Assembly (NCBI RefSeq): GCF_022343685.1
Contig: NZ_CP092123.1
Coordinates: 868,001 to 932,000 of the forward strand
Reading direction: 5' to 3'
Origin: Marinobacterium sediminicola
Lineage (GTDB): Bacteria; Pseudomonadota; Gammaproteobacteria; Pseudomonadales; Balneatricaceae
Length of the DNA: 64,000 bases
The notes beneath the pieces are model-generated. The model did no database searches, was not told where the DNA came from, and saw only the letters and a program-made list of their open reading frames with translations. Below, one piece after another: positions 56,250-64,000 of the stretch (position 1 is the stretch's first letter; the number at the start of each line of letters is the position of its first letter). Position numbers and translations under genes: made by a program.

Positions 56250-58907
56250 GTGCGAGACATGATTGAAGATATCGATCCAATCGAAACTCAGGAATGGATG
56301 GATGCTCTTGAATCCGTCGCCAAAAACGACGGAGATGAGCGCGCGCGCTACCTGCTGCGCGAATTGGGCGCCAAGGCGGCCAACATGGGTGTTGATGCGG
56401 GTGCTACCATCAATACCTCATATGTGAATACCATCTCGCCGCGTGAAGAAGTGCGCATGCCGGGTGACCTGTTCATGGAGCGTCGTATCCGCTCCTTCAT
56501 TCGCTGGAATGCGATGGCAATGGTCATGCGAGCCAACGACAATGAAGACGCACTTGGCGGTCACATCTCCAGTTTCTCCTCCTCCGCAACTCTTTACGAT
56601 ATCGGCTTCAACTATTTCTTCCACGGTCCTGAAGGTGATCGTGAGTCCGATATGGTGTTTTTCCAGGGCCACATCTCACCAGGCATCTATGCCCGTGCCT
56701 ATCTGGAAGGTCGCCTGACCGAAGAGCAGCTGGACAACTTCCGCCGCGAAGTGGATGGCAACGGCTTGTCTTCCTATCCGCATCCCTGGCTGATGCCGGA
56801 CTTCTGGCAGTTCCCGACTGTGTCCATGGGTCTGGGTCCGATCCAGGCAATTTATCAGGCGCACGTGATGCGCTATCTGTCTGCGCGTGATCTGGTCAAG
56901 CGTGGTGATCGCAAGGTATGGGCGTTCCTCGGTGATGGTGAGTGCGACGAGCCGGAAACGCTGGGCGCTATTTCTCTGGCAGGTCGTGAGCAGCTGGAAA
57001 ACCTGATTTTCGTGATCAACTGTAACCTGCAGCGTCTGGATGGTCCTGTACGCGGCAACGGCAAGATCGTTCAGGAACTCGAAGGCGTGTTCAAGGGCGC
57101 TGGCTGGAACGTGATCAAGGTGCTTTGGGGGCGTCACTGGGATCCGCTGTTCGAGAAAGACGATAAGGGCCTGCTGCGCAAGCGTATGGACGAAGTCTGT
57201 GACGGCGAATTGCAGAACTACAAAGCCAACGGCGGTGCCTACACCCGTGAGCATTTCTTCGGTAAATATCCTGAGCTGGCCGAGATGGTCAAGGATATGT
57301 CTGATGACGAGATCATGAACCTGAACCGCGGTGGTCACGACCCTTACAAGGTATATGCGGCCTACCACAAGGCGTTCCATCACAAGGGACAGCCGACCGT
57401 TATTCTGGCACAGACCGTTAAAGGTTATGGTACCGGCCAGTCGGGTCAGGCGAAGAACGACACCCACTCCATGAAGAAAGTGGCGCTGGATGACCTCAAG
57501 GCGTTCCGCGACAACTTCAATATTCCGCTGTCTGATGAACAGCTGAAGAGTGTGCCTTATTACCGTCCGTCTCCGGATTCAGCGGAGATGAAGTACATGT
57601 TTGAACGTCGTAAGCAGCTGGGTGGCTTCTATCCGGCGCGCCGGACAGAGTTCGAGCAGTTGCAGGTGCCAGAGCTTGAAGCCTTCAAGGGGCAGCTCAA
57701 ATCCAGCGGTGAGCGTACCATGTCAACCCAGATGGCCCTGAACCGTGTGCTCAGCACTCTGGTCAAGGACAAGCAGATGGGTGAGCGTGTCGTGCCGATC
57801 GTGCCGGATGAGGCACGTACCTTCGGTATGGAGGGCATGTTCCGTCAGTTGGGTATCTACTCTTCTGAAGGTCAGCGCTACGTGCCGCACGACTCTGACC
57901 AGATCATGTACTACAAGGAGTCCAAGAACGGTCAGATTCTGCAGGAAGGTATCAACGAAGCGGGCGCCATGTCTGCCTGGATCGCAGCGGCAACGTCCTA
58001 TGCCAATAACGGCTGCACCATGGTGCCGTTCTATATCTTCTATTCCATGTTTGGTTTCCAGCGCATCATGGACCTGGCCTGGGCAGCAGGTGACTCTCAG
58101 GCAAGAGGCTTCCTGATTGGTGCAACCTCTGGCCGTACTACGCTGAACGGGGAAGGTCTGCAGCATCAGGATGGCCACAGTCACCTGATGGCGCAGATGA
58201 TTCCGAACTGTATCTCCTACGATCCGACCTATGGCTACGAAGTGGCTGTGATCGTTCAGGATGGTCTGCGTCGCATGTACCAGGAGCAGGAGAACAAGTT
58301 CTATTACATCACCACGTTGAACGAGAACTATCAGCATCCGGAAATGCCGCAGGGTGCTGAAGAAGGCATCATCAAGGGCATGTACCTGCTCGAGGAAGGC
58401 AAGCAGGCCGATCTCAAGGTACAGCTGATGGGCTGTGGTTCCATTCTGCGTGAAGTTCGTGAGGCCGCGACCATTCTGCGTGATGAGTTCGGTGTCGAGG
58501 CAGATGTATGGAGCGCTACCTCTATCAACGAACTGCGCCGTGATGCTCAGGCTGTCAGTCGCTGGAACATGCTGAACCCTGAACAGGCAGCGCGTAAATC
58601 CTACATTGAAGAATGTCTCGAAGGACGTGAGGGGCCGGTTGTAGCCTCCACCGACTACATGCGTCTGTATGCCGATCAGCTGCGCGAGTACATCCCGCGT
58701 CGTTACAAGGTGCTGGGTACCGACGGTTTCGGTCGCTCCGACAGCCGTACCAAACTGCGTGAATTCTTTGAAGTGAATCGCTACTACGTCACCGTAGCTG
58801 CACTCAAGGCGCTGCAGGAAGAGGGCAAGCTGGAGGCTTCGGTTGTCGCCAAGGCCATTCAGAAGTTCAACATCAATCCGGACAAGCCGGCCCCCTGGAC
58901 ACTGTAA
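56250..58907 (+). CDS. aceE: Pyruvate dehydrogenase E1 component AceE (homodimeric)
   Basis: About 885 residues, the thiamin-diphosphate-dependent decarboxylase of the pyruvate dehydrogenase complex. It has IDPIETQEWMDALESV at the start; the ThDP motif runs from GDGECDEPETLGAI to INCNLQRLDGPVRGN; and PFYIFYSMFGFQR and SYANNGCTMVPF occur in the second half. The start is uncertain: GTG 56250 has GGAGAAGG well spaced, ATG 56259 is three codons later, and an in-frame TTG lies at 56211. It is followed after 48 bases by aceF. Confidence 0.95.
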   Translation: MRDMIEDIDPIETQEWMDALESVAKNDGDERARYLLRELGAKAANMGVDAGATINTSYVNTISPREEVRMPGDLFMERRIRSFIRWNAMAMVMRANDNEDALGGHISSFSSSATLYDIGFNYFFHGPEGDRESDMVFFQGHISPGIYARAYLEGRLTEEQLDNFRREVDGNGLSSYPHPWLMPDFWQFPTVSMGLGPIQAIYQAHVMRYLSARDLVKRGDRKVWAFLGDGECDEPETLGAISLAGREQLENLIFVINCNLQRLDGPVRGNGKIVQELEGVFKGAGWNVIKVLWGRHWDPLFEKDDKGLLRKRMDEVCDGELQNYKANGGAYTREHFFGKYPELAEMVKDMSDDEIMNLNRGGHDPYKVYAAYHKAFHHKGQPTVILAQTVKGYGTGQSGQAKNDTHSMKKVALDDLKAFRDNFNIPLSDEQLKSVPYYRPSPDSAEMKYMFERRKQLGGFYPARRTEFEQLQVPELEAFKGQLKSSGERTMSTQMALNRVLSTLVKDKQMGERVVPIVPDEARTFGMEGMFRQLGIYSSEGQRYVPHDSDQIMYYKESKNGQILQEGINEAGAMSAWIAAATSYANNGCTMVPFYIFYSMFGFQRIMDLAWAAGDSQARGFLIGATSGRTTLNGEGLQHQDGHSHLMAQMIPNCISYDPTYGYEVAVIVQDGLRRMYQEQENKFYYITTLNENYQHPEMPQGAEEGIIKGMYLLEEGKQADLKVQLMGCGSILREVREAATILRDEFGVEADVWSATSINELRRDAQAVSRWNMLNPEQAARKSYIEECLEGREGPVVASTDYMRLYADQLREYIPRRYKVLGTDGFGRSDSRTKLREFFEVNRYYVTVAALKALQEEGKLEASVVAKAIQKFNINPDKPAPWTL

Positions 58908-58955
58908 GTGACAGGCGAGTGAACATCTGACTGGTTTATTGCGAGAGGATTTATT

Positions 58956-60932
58956 GTGACTACGACTACCATTACAGTGCCTGATATCGGCGGTAGCGAA
59001 AACGTCGACATCGTTGAAGTATGCGTCAGTGTGGGTGACACCATTGCCGAAGGTGATTCCCTGATCGTACTGGAAACCGACAAGGCTTCCATGGAAGTGC
59101 CGTCCACCCATGCCGGAGTGGTAAAAAACATCATCGTGTCTGAGGGTGGTACCTGTAACGAAGGTGACGCCATCCTGGAGCTGGAAGTAGATGGAGCGGG
59201 TGAGGTTGAACAGCCTGCTCCGGCTGCCGCTGCTGCGGTCAAAGCCTCCGAATCTCCGATCGACTCTGTTGCGGCGCCTGCTGCCACGACCTCAACACGT
59301 ATCGAACAGGTCCTGGTTCCCGACCTTTCCGGTGCTGCTGATGTCGATGTCATCGAAGTGCTGGTCAAGGCCGGTGACGAGATTGCAGAAGGCGACAGTC
59401 TGATCACACTGGAAACCGACAAGGCCTCCATGGAAGTACCGGCACCGAAGGGTGGCAAGGTTGTTTCCGTGAAGATCAAGGAAGGTGATCAGGTCAATGA
59501 GGGTGATCTGCTGCTGGAGCTGGAAATCAGCGAAGGTGGAGCTGCCGGTGCTGACTCGGCTTCGGCTGCAGAGCAGTCTTCCGCGCCTGCTGCAGAACCT
59601 GCGCCTGCTTCCGTGGCAGCACCGGTACCGGTTCAGGCTGGTGGTGTGGAGCCGGTGACTGTTCCGGATCTGTCCGGTGCTTCTGATGTGGATGTCATCG
59701 AAGTGCTGGTCAAGGTTGGTGATGAGATTGCAGAAGGTGACAGCCTGATTACTCTGGAAACCGACAAGGCCTCCATGGAAGTACCGGCACCGAAGGGTGG
59801 CAAGGTTGTTTCCGTGAAGATCAAGGAAGGTGATCAGGTCAATGAAGGGGATCTGATTCTTGAGCTTGAAGTGGCAGGTGCGCCGGCCGCGGCCCCGGTT
59901 GCCGAAGCACCTAAGGCGGCTCCGGCTCAAGCGCCCGCTGCAGCCTCTCCGTCTGCACCATCCAAGGCTCCGGCTGTGGATAAAAATGTTGATCTGGCGG
60001 TTTTGGAGAAGAAGAACCGTAATGTTCATGCTGGTCCGGCTGTGCGTGCATTGGCGCGTGAGTTCGGTGTCGAGCTGGAAAACGTATCCGGTTCCGGTCG
60101 TAAGGGACGTATCCTGAAAGAAGATGTCCAGACTTACGTGAAGTCGGCGCTCAAGCAGCTGGCTGAAAAAGGACCGGCCGCGGTGACCGGTGGCAGCGGC
60201 ATCCCGGCAATTCCGGCTGTGGATTTCAGCAAGTTCGGTGAAACCGAGATGGTGAAGCTGAGCAAGGTCGACAAGATCACTCGTGATAACATGTCGCGTT
60301 GCTGGTTGAACATCCCGCATGTGACCCAGTTCGACGAAGCGGACATCACCGAGCTGGAAGCTTTCCGCAAGGAGATGAAGGATGTTGCCGCGAAAGAGGG
60401 TGTCAAGCTGACTCCGCTTCCTTTCATGATCAAGGCAGCAGCGATTGCGCTCAAGCGTCATCAGAAATTCAATGCTTCCTTGCATCATGATGGCGAGCAC
60501 ATCGTGTACAAGAAGTATGTCAACATCGGCATTGCGGTTGATACACCGAATGGTTTGATGGTCCCGGTGATTAAAGATGCTGACAAGAAGAGCGTCTACG
60601 AGCTGTCCCGTGAGGCCACTGAGCTGGCGGGCAAGGCCAAGGATCGCAAGCTGAAGCCAAACGAGATGCAGGGAGCCTGCTTCACTATCTCCAGCCTTGG
60701 AGGTATTGGTGGCACTGGGTTCACACCGATCGTGAATGCGCCGGAAGTGGCGATTCTGGGTGTGTCAAAGGCAGACATCAAGCCGCGCTGGAATGGCAAG
60801 GAGTTTGAGCCGCGCATGATGCTGCCGCTTTGCCTCTCCTATGACCACCGTGCTATCAATGGTGGTGATGCGGGGCGTTTCCTGACCGAGCTTAACGGTC
60901 TGCTCAGCGATATCCGCCGTCTTCTGCTCTGA
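58956..60932 (+). CDS. aceF: Dihydrolipoamide acetyltransferase AceF (E2), three lipoyl domains
   Basis: 658 residues. Three lipoyl domains (about 2-76, 110-190, 226-305) each have ETDKASMEV with the lipoylated Lys (first at 43), joined by Ala/Pro linkers. The E1/E3-binding domain (about 350-390) is AGPAVRALAREFGVELENV; the catalytic domain (about 425-658) ends with SYDHRAINGGDAGRF carrying the active His. Lipoyl domains 2 and 3 share an identical 92-base stretch. GTG start after GAGAGG. No lpd follows, so E3 must be encoded elsewhere. Confidence 0.96.
   Translation: MTTTTITVPDIGGSENVDIVEVCVSVGDTIAEGDSLIVLETDKASMEVPSTHAGVVKNIIVSEGGTCNEGDAILELEVDGAGEVEQPAPAAAAAVKASESPIDSVAAPAATTSTRIEQVLVPDLSGAADVDVIEVLVKAGDEIAEGDSLITLETDKASMEVPAPKGGKVVSVKIKEGDQVNEGDLLLELEISEGGAAGADSASAAEQSSAPAAEPAPASVAAPVPVQAGGVEPVTVPDLSGASDVDVIEVLVKVGDEIAEGDSLITLETDKASMEVPAPKGGKVVSVKIKEGDQVNEGDLILELEVAGAPAAAPVAEAPKAAPAQAPAAASPSAPSKAPAVDKNVDLAVLEKKNRNVHAGPAVRALAREFGVELENVSGSGRKGRILKEDVQTYVKSALKQLAEKGPAAVTGGSGIPAIPAVDFSKFGETEMVKLSKVDKITRDNMSRCWLNIPHVTQFDEADITELEAFRKEMKDVAAKEGVKLTPLPFMIKAAAIALKRHQKFNASLHHDGEHIVYKKYVNIGIAVDTPNGLMVPVIKDADKKSVYELSREATELAGKAKDRKLKPNEMQGACFTISSLGGIGGTGFTPIVNAPEVAILGVSKADIKPRWNGKEFEPRMMLPLCLSYDHRAINGGDAGRFLTELNGLLSDIRRLLL
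59409..59845 (+). repeat. Two copies of a 92-base identical repeat inside aceF
   Basis: Bases 59409-59500 and 59754-59845 are identical, with an offset of 345 bases; similarity continues at lower identity on both sides. They encode the lipoyl-Lys core of domains 2 and 3. Confidence 0.95.
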
Positions 60933-60948
60933 TCGATACGGCAGGCAT

Positions 60949-60986
60949 AAAAAAGGGTGAAGGCCATTGGCCTTCACCCTTTTTTT
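60949..60986. terminator. Terminator after aceF
   Basis: A-run, GGGTGAAGGCC, loop ATT, GGCCTTCACCC and 7 T. It is symmetric and lies between aceF and the convergent permease gene. Confidence 0.9.
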
Positions 60987-61038
60987 ATACCTCTGCCAAG
61001 CTCTTGCCAGAGGTTAATATGACATCGGCGCGTGTTGA

Positions 61039-62331
61039 TTAACCGTAGTAGGCCATCTTAACGATGAACAGGGCCGACAGTATCCATAGAGCTGGATTGA
61101 GCTGATGGGTTCGGCCACTAAGTGCCTTGATGGCGGTGTAGGAGATCATGCCAAATGCGATGCCGGTGGTGATTGAGAAGGTCAAGGGCATGCTGACGGC
61201 AGCAATCACGACGGGCGCTGCTTCGGTTATGTCATCCCAATCGATCAGCACAAGGCTGTGAGTCATCAAAACCGCCACAAACAGCAGGGCTGGCGCGGTA
61301 GCATAGGCAGGAATGGTGCCAGCGAGCGGGGAAAGAAACAGGCAGGCCAGAAACAGCAGGCCAACAACCACTGCGGTAAGGCCGGTACGTCCTCCGGCTG
61401 CAATACCTGCGCCTGATTCTATATAACTGGTGGTGGTCGAGGTGCCCATGACAGAGCCAGCCATGGTGGCAGTTGAGTCAGCCATGAGTGCACGCCCCAG
61501 GCGGGGAAGCTTGCCGTCAGGAGTCAGCATCTTTCCTTTTTGCGCAACGGCAATCAGCGTACCGGAAGTATCGAAAAGATCGACGAACAGGAAAGAAAAG
61601 ATCACGCTAACGAGGCCAATGCTCAGTGCTCCGGCAATATCCAGCTGACCGAATGTGGGAGCCAGGGAGGGGGGAGTTGAAGCGATGCCGTTGAACTCAA
61701 TCTGGCCGGCAGCAAGGCTGATCAGTGTAATGGCCAGAATGCCGATCATGACGGAACCGGTTACTTTCTTGTGATAAAGCGCCGCGATGATGACGAAGCC
61801 TGCGCACGCCATAATGGCACCCCACTGGCTCATGTCACCAATGGTGACCAGTGTGGCCGGATTGTCAGTGACGATGCCGGCATTCTTCAGTCCAATAAAA
61901 CCCAAAAAAAGGCCGATACCGGCACCAATGCCGCCCTTGAGCGACAGGGGAATGCTGTTGATGATCCATTCACGGATGCGGAACAGTGATAGCAGGAAGA
62001 AGCAAACCCCGGAGATAAAGACGGCCCCGAGAGCGGTTTCCCAGCTGTATCCCATCTGGCCGACGACCGTGAAGCTGAAAAAGGCGTTCAAGCCCATTCC
62101 GGGAGCCAGGGCAATCGGGTAGTTGGCGCCAAACCCCATGACAAAGCAGCCGATGGCCGCTGCCAGGCAGGTGGCCACGAACACGGCACCCGAATCCATG
62201 CCGGCAGCAGCCAGCATCGAGGGGTTGACGAAGATGATATATGCCATTGTCAGGAAGGTGGTCAGGCCTGCAATGACTTCCGTTTTGATATTGGTTTGGT
62301 GCTCGGAGAGCTTGAAGAGCTTGTCCAGCAT
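61039..62331 (-). CDS. NCS2-family purine permease (AzgA/GhxP type)
   Basis: A 430-residue membrane transporter. It starts FKLSEHQTNIKTEVIAGLTTFLTMAYIIFVNP, with ANYPIALAPGMGLNAFF, GIGAGIGLFLGFIGL and the ESGAGIAAGGRTGLTAVV loop, the marks of the AzgA branch of NCS2. These carry adenine, guanine or hypoxanthine with protons. About twelve to fourteen segments are expected. The neighbours do not narrow the substrate. Confidence 0.92.
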   Translation of the reverse strand: MLDKLFKLSEHQTNIKTEVIAGLTTFLTMAYIIFVNPSMLAAAGMDSGAVFVATCLAAAIGCFVMGFGANYPIALAPGMGLNAFFSFTVVGQMGYSWETALGAVFISGVCFFLLSLFRIREWIINSIPLSLKGGIGAGIGLFLGFIGLKNAGIVTDNPATLVTIGDMSQWGAIMACAGFVIIAALYHKKVTGSVMIGILAITLISLAAGQIEFNGIASTPPSLAPTFGQLDIAGALSIGLVSVIFSFLFVDLFDTSGTLIAVAQKGKMLTPDGKLPRLGRALMADSTATMAGSVMGTSTTTSYIESGAGIAAGGRTGLTAVVVGLLFLACLFLSPLAGTIPAYATAPALLFVAVLMTHSLVLIDWDDITEAAPVVIAAVSMPLTFSITTGIAFGMISYTAIKALSGRTHQLNPALWILSALFIVKMAYYG

Positions 62332-62424
62332 TGAAACGATCCACTGAATTACAGGAAAGGCAGTATTCTACCTTAGTCTTAAAAATTGATCAGTGGGTAA
62401 TGAATGATGTGCGGGAAAAGAAAA

Positions 62425-62501
62425 TGGTCGGGGTGACAGGATTTGAACCTACGACCCCTGCCTCCCGAAGACAGTGCTCTACCAGGCTGAGCTACACCCC
62501 G
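62425..62501 (-). tRNA. tRNA-Pro (CGG), copy 2
   Basis: 77 bases with encoded CCA. The acceptor CGGGGTG/CACCCCG, D stem GCTC/GAGC, anticodon stem CTGTC/GGCAG, loop TTCGGGA with anticodon CGG, and T loop TTCAAAT all fit. It is identical to the copy 100 bases away and reads CCG codons. It is distal to the promoter. Confidence 0.97.
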
Positions 62502-62506
62502 ACGCA

Positions 62507-62621
62507 GTACTTAGTTTCAGCAAATGGTCGGGGTGACAGGATTTGAACCTACGACCCCTGCCTCCCGAAGACAGTGCTCTACCAGGCTGAGCTACACCCC
62601 GACAAAGCTGAAGCTAAGTGC
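62507..62621 (-). repeat. Inverted repeat enclosing tRNA-Pro copy 1
   Basis: GTACTTAGTTTCAGC (62507-62521) and GCTGAAGCTAAGTGC (62607-62621) are inverted with 2 mismatches and sit just outside the mature tRNA ends. Confidence 0.8.
62525..62601 (-). tRNA. tRNA-Pro (CGG), copy 1
   Basis: Identical in sequence to 62425-62501 and proximal to the promoter at 62675-62703. It is flanked by complementary 15-base arms (62507-62521 and 62607-62621, 13 pairs), which would enclose this tRNA in a longer stem in the precursor. Confidence 0.97.
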
Positions 62622-62674
62622 TTGTTCTGATTGGTAGAATGGCGTTATAGATGCCTCAATCAGGAACGGAGCGC

Positions 62675-62703
62675 ATTATAGAGAGGGTTGGGCTGTTTGC
62701 CAA
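62675..62703 (-). promoter_or_regulatory. Consensus promoter for the tRNA-Pro pair
   Basis: On the minus strand, TTGGCA (62703-62698), a 17-base spacer and a perfect TATAAT (62680-62675), followed by a GC-rich discriminator GCGCTCC as in stringently controlled stable-RNA promoters. It is about 70 bases before the first mature tRNA base. Confidence 0.85.
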
Positions 62704-62779
62704 GAGTAGAAGAGAAAAATGTTAAGAAAATAAGTACACTTCGCCTCTTGCCTGAATGATATACACAGGGGGATGGCTG

Positions 62780-63145
62780 ATGTTGGTTGGGCTTCTGCTG
62801 TTGCTGATATGCCAGTTGCTGGGTGAATGGATCGTGTTGGCTTTAGGGCTTCCTGTACCGGGGCCCGTGATGGGGATGGTCTTACTGCTGACTGGACTCG
62901 TCATGGCCAAGAGGGTGCCGAAAGTTGTACGAACTCCGGCAGAAGGTCTGCTACAGCACCTGGCGCTGCTCTTTGTACCTGCGGGTGTCGGGTTAATGGT
63001 GCATGCCGAATTAATCGCGGCCGAATGGCTGATCATTTTGATTGCACTGGTCAGTAGTACGGTGATCACCATTGTTGTGACGGCGCTGGTACTGAAGCGG
63101 CTGACCCGAAACCTCAGGCTGGGTGAGACGGAGGAGTCGCCATGA
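62780..63145 (+). CDS. lrgA: LrgA/CidA-family holin-like protein
   Basis: A 121-residue membrane protein with four hydrophobic segments and the family motif LGLPVPGPVMGMVLLL, then LLFVPAGVGLMVH. LrgA/CidA proteins influence murein hydrolase export or carboxylate movement; the exact function is debated. The start at 62780 follows GGGGGATGGCTG; an ATG 8 codons earlier lacks a site. The stop overlaps lrgB by 4 bases (ATGA). Confidence 0.88.
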   Translation: MLVGLLLLLICQLLGEWIVLALGLPVPGPVMGMVLLLTGLVMAKRVPKVVRTPAEGLLQHLALLFVPAGVGLMVHAELIAAEWLIILIALVSSTVITIVVTALVLKRLTRNLRLGETEESP

Positions 63146-63852
63146 CGAGCTTTTGGGTTTATTTTGCTGCCAAGCCGCTCTGGTGGATCATTGTCACCAT
63201 CGCCACGTTTCTGTTCACGTCCTGGTTAAACCGTCGTGTTGGTGGAACCCCGTTACTGCACCCGGTGTTGGTGGCCTTGTCACTGATAATTCTGCTGCTG
63301 CAGATCACGGATACGGACTACGATACTTACTTTCAGGGTGCCCAATTCATCCACTTCCTGCTGGGGCCTGCAACGGTTGCCTTGGCAGTACCCCTCTATG
63401 ATCACTTTGAGCGCATCAAGAAGATGCTGCTGCCACTACTGGTTGCCTGTACCTGCGGCGCGCTGACTGCGGCTTTATCAGTTATTGCGACTGCCTGGGC
63501 ACTGGGGGCATCTGATAACACCTTGCTGTCGCTGGCGCCAAAGTCGGTAACCTCACCGATTGCCATTGGCATAGCTGAAAAGATTGGAGGCTATCCCTCG
63601 CTGGCGGCCGGACTGGTACTGATCACCGGTGCCATCGGTTGCCTGACGGCGCCGCCACTGTTTCGTTGGCTCAAAATTGAGGATGATGCAGTTAAAGGAT
63701 TTACCCTCGGTCTGTCTTCTCATGGCTTTGGAACGGCTTACGCGTTTGAGTTCAGTACTCTGGCAGGTGCTTTTGCTGGTCTGGCGATGGGATTGACCGG
63801 GTTGCTGACGGCCTTCCTGGTGCCGGTGCTGGTCCGGCTGCTCGGACTCTGA
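63142..63852 (+). CDS. lrgB: LrgB/CidB-family membrane protein
   Basis: A 236-residue polytopic protein. Family marks are FLLGPATVALAVPLYDH, LAPKSVTSPIAIGIAEKIGG, and SSHGFGTAYAFEFS near the end. It is always paired with LrgA/CidA; plant and bacterial relatives move glycolate, pyruvate or similar acids. It is coupled to lrgA and followed by a 119-base gap with no strong hairpin. Confidence 0.92.
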   Translation: MTSFWVYFAAKPLWWIIVTIATFLFTSWLNRRVGGTPLLHPVLVALSLIILLLQITDTDYDTYFQGAQFIHFLLGPATVALAVPLYDHFERIKKMLLPLLVACTCGALTAALSVIATAWALGASDNTLLSLAPKSVTSPIAIGIAEKIGGYPSLAAGLVLITGAIGCLTAPPLFRWLKIEDDAVKGFTLGLSSHGFGTAYAFEFSTLAGAFAGLAMGLTGLLTAFLVPVLVRLLGL

Positions 63853-63971
63853 GCCTGTTTTCTGCAAAAGAACAGGATTTTGAGGCTGTCGGGTTTGCGC
63901 AAAAACGCCTTCAGCAGTAAAGTTCGCCACCGTTGTGGTGTGCATAAACCGATCAGAGGTACAAACTGAAG

Positions 63972-64000
63972 ATGACTCCGCTTGAGCGATACCAGCAGGA
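63972..64000 (+). CDS. zapE: Probable ZapE (AFG1-like ATPase), first codons only
   Basis: Only nine whole codons are inside the window: MTPLERYQQ. This is the typical start of the ZapE/AFG1 ATPase, a cell-division factor that acts at the Z ring. The call rests on that short match and an ATG with a modest GAGG box upstream. Confidence 0.5.

Noticed and set aside
57723-59111. A 462-codon minus-strand frame across aceE and aceF
   Set aside because: Shadow of two highly conserved plus-strand genes; it spans their intergenic gap without any start signal.
59292-60500. A 402-codon minus-strand frame inside aceF
   Set aside because: It is antisense to the lipoyl repeats, and its internal repetition merely mirrors them.
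62332-62424. Intrinsic terminator after the tRNA-Pro pair
   Set aside because: A T-rich stretch follows the distal tRNA on the minus strand, but there is no separate hairpin, so the end of the transcript could not be placed.
62331-62546. Short plus-strand frame across the tRNA-Pro region
   Set aside because: It is made mostly of the reverse complement of tRNA-Pro copy 2 and has no ribosome site.
1-64000. CRISPR array, insertion sequences, prophage, integrase or toxin-antitoxin pair
   Set aside because: No regularly spaced repeats, transposase, integrase or phage-structural genes, and no small paired genes of those types, were seen; gene content is core-like throughout.

Overview
The window is a densely packed, mid-GC chromosome segment of a gammaproteobacterium. 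Gene order points to the Pseudomonas/Oceanospirillales side of the class: bioB-F-H-C-D next to a divergent comF, gyrA-serC-pheA-hisC-tyrA/aroA-cmk-rpsA-ihfB-lapA-lapB-pyrF, ubiG-mupP-yciK, and pdhR-aceE-aceF. A marine Oceanospirillales-like bacterium is the most economical reading, but this is inferred from gene order and protein style only. I see no insertion sequence, prophage, CRISPR array or rRNA, and no gap between genes longer than about 220 bp.

Layout. 1-5.3 kb: minus-strand group trmO, membrane-fusion lipoprotein, RND pump and a TDT/SLAC1-type channel cut by the window edge; then a Na/Pi cotransporter-like gene. 7-10.3 kb: modABC molybdate importer and comF. 10.3-14.8 kb: biotin operon bioBFHCD, followed by a small unknown gene behind a structured leader and a putative zinc metalloprotease. 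16-24 kb: ybfF-like esterase, fklB, xseA, guaB, guaA, tadA, mltF. 24-30.4 kb: purL, a periplasmic DsrE-like protein, an OmpA-family protein, yciI, yciB. 30.4-35.8 kb: rnm, yciO, an H-NS gene, rluB, and the minus-strand set yciK-mupP-ubiG. 35.8-50.8 kb: HDOD protein, gyrA, serC, pheA, hisC, tyrA-aroA, cmk, rpsA, ihfB, lapA, lapB, pyrF and a ComEA-like protein. 50.8-61 kb: AEC transporter, universal stress protein and D-lactate dehydrogenase, divergent from pdhR-aceE-aceF. 61-64 kb: NCS2 purine permease, two tandem tRNA-Pro(CGG) genes, a LrgA/LrgB pair and the first codons of a probable zapE.

Working together. The regulator before aceEF and the divergent lactate dehydrogenase share an intergenic region with two perfect PdhR/LldR-type palindromes, so lactate oxidation and pyruvate oxidation look jointly controlled. 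guaB-guaA, purL and the NCS2 permease cover purine synthesis and uptake. The serC to rpsA run links serine, aromatic and histidine synthesis to pyrimidine nucleotides and translation.

Most notable. Two adjacent aromatic-pathway proteins keep open frames but lack catalytic signatures. PheA has intact chorismate mutase and ACT domains, but its prephenate dehydratase core lacks about 70 residues and the conserved motifs. The AroA half of TyrA-AroA has replaced several near-universal EPSP-synthase residues, while its TyrA half looks normal. Other points are a pseudoknot-capable leader after bioD, an H-NS gene where relatives usually carry scpA-scpB, and a pre-tRNA stem enclosing one of two identical tRNA-Pro copies. 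All calls were made by eye; no database search, alignment or folding program was run.
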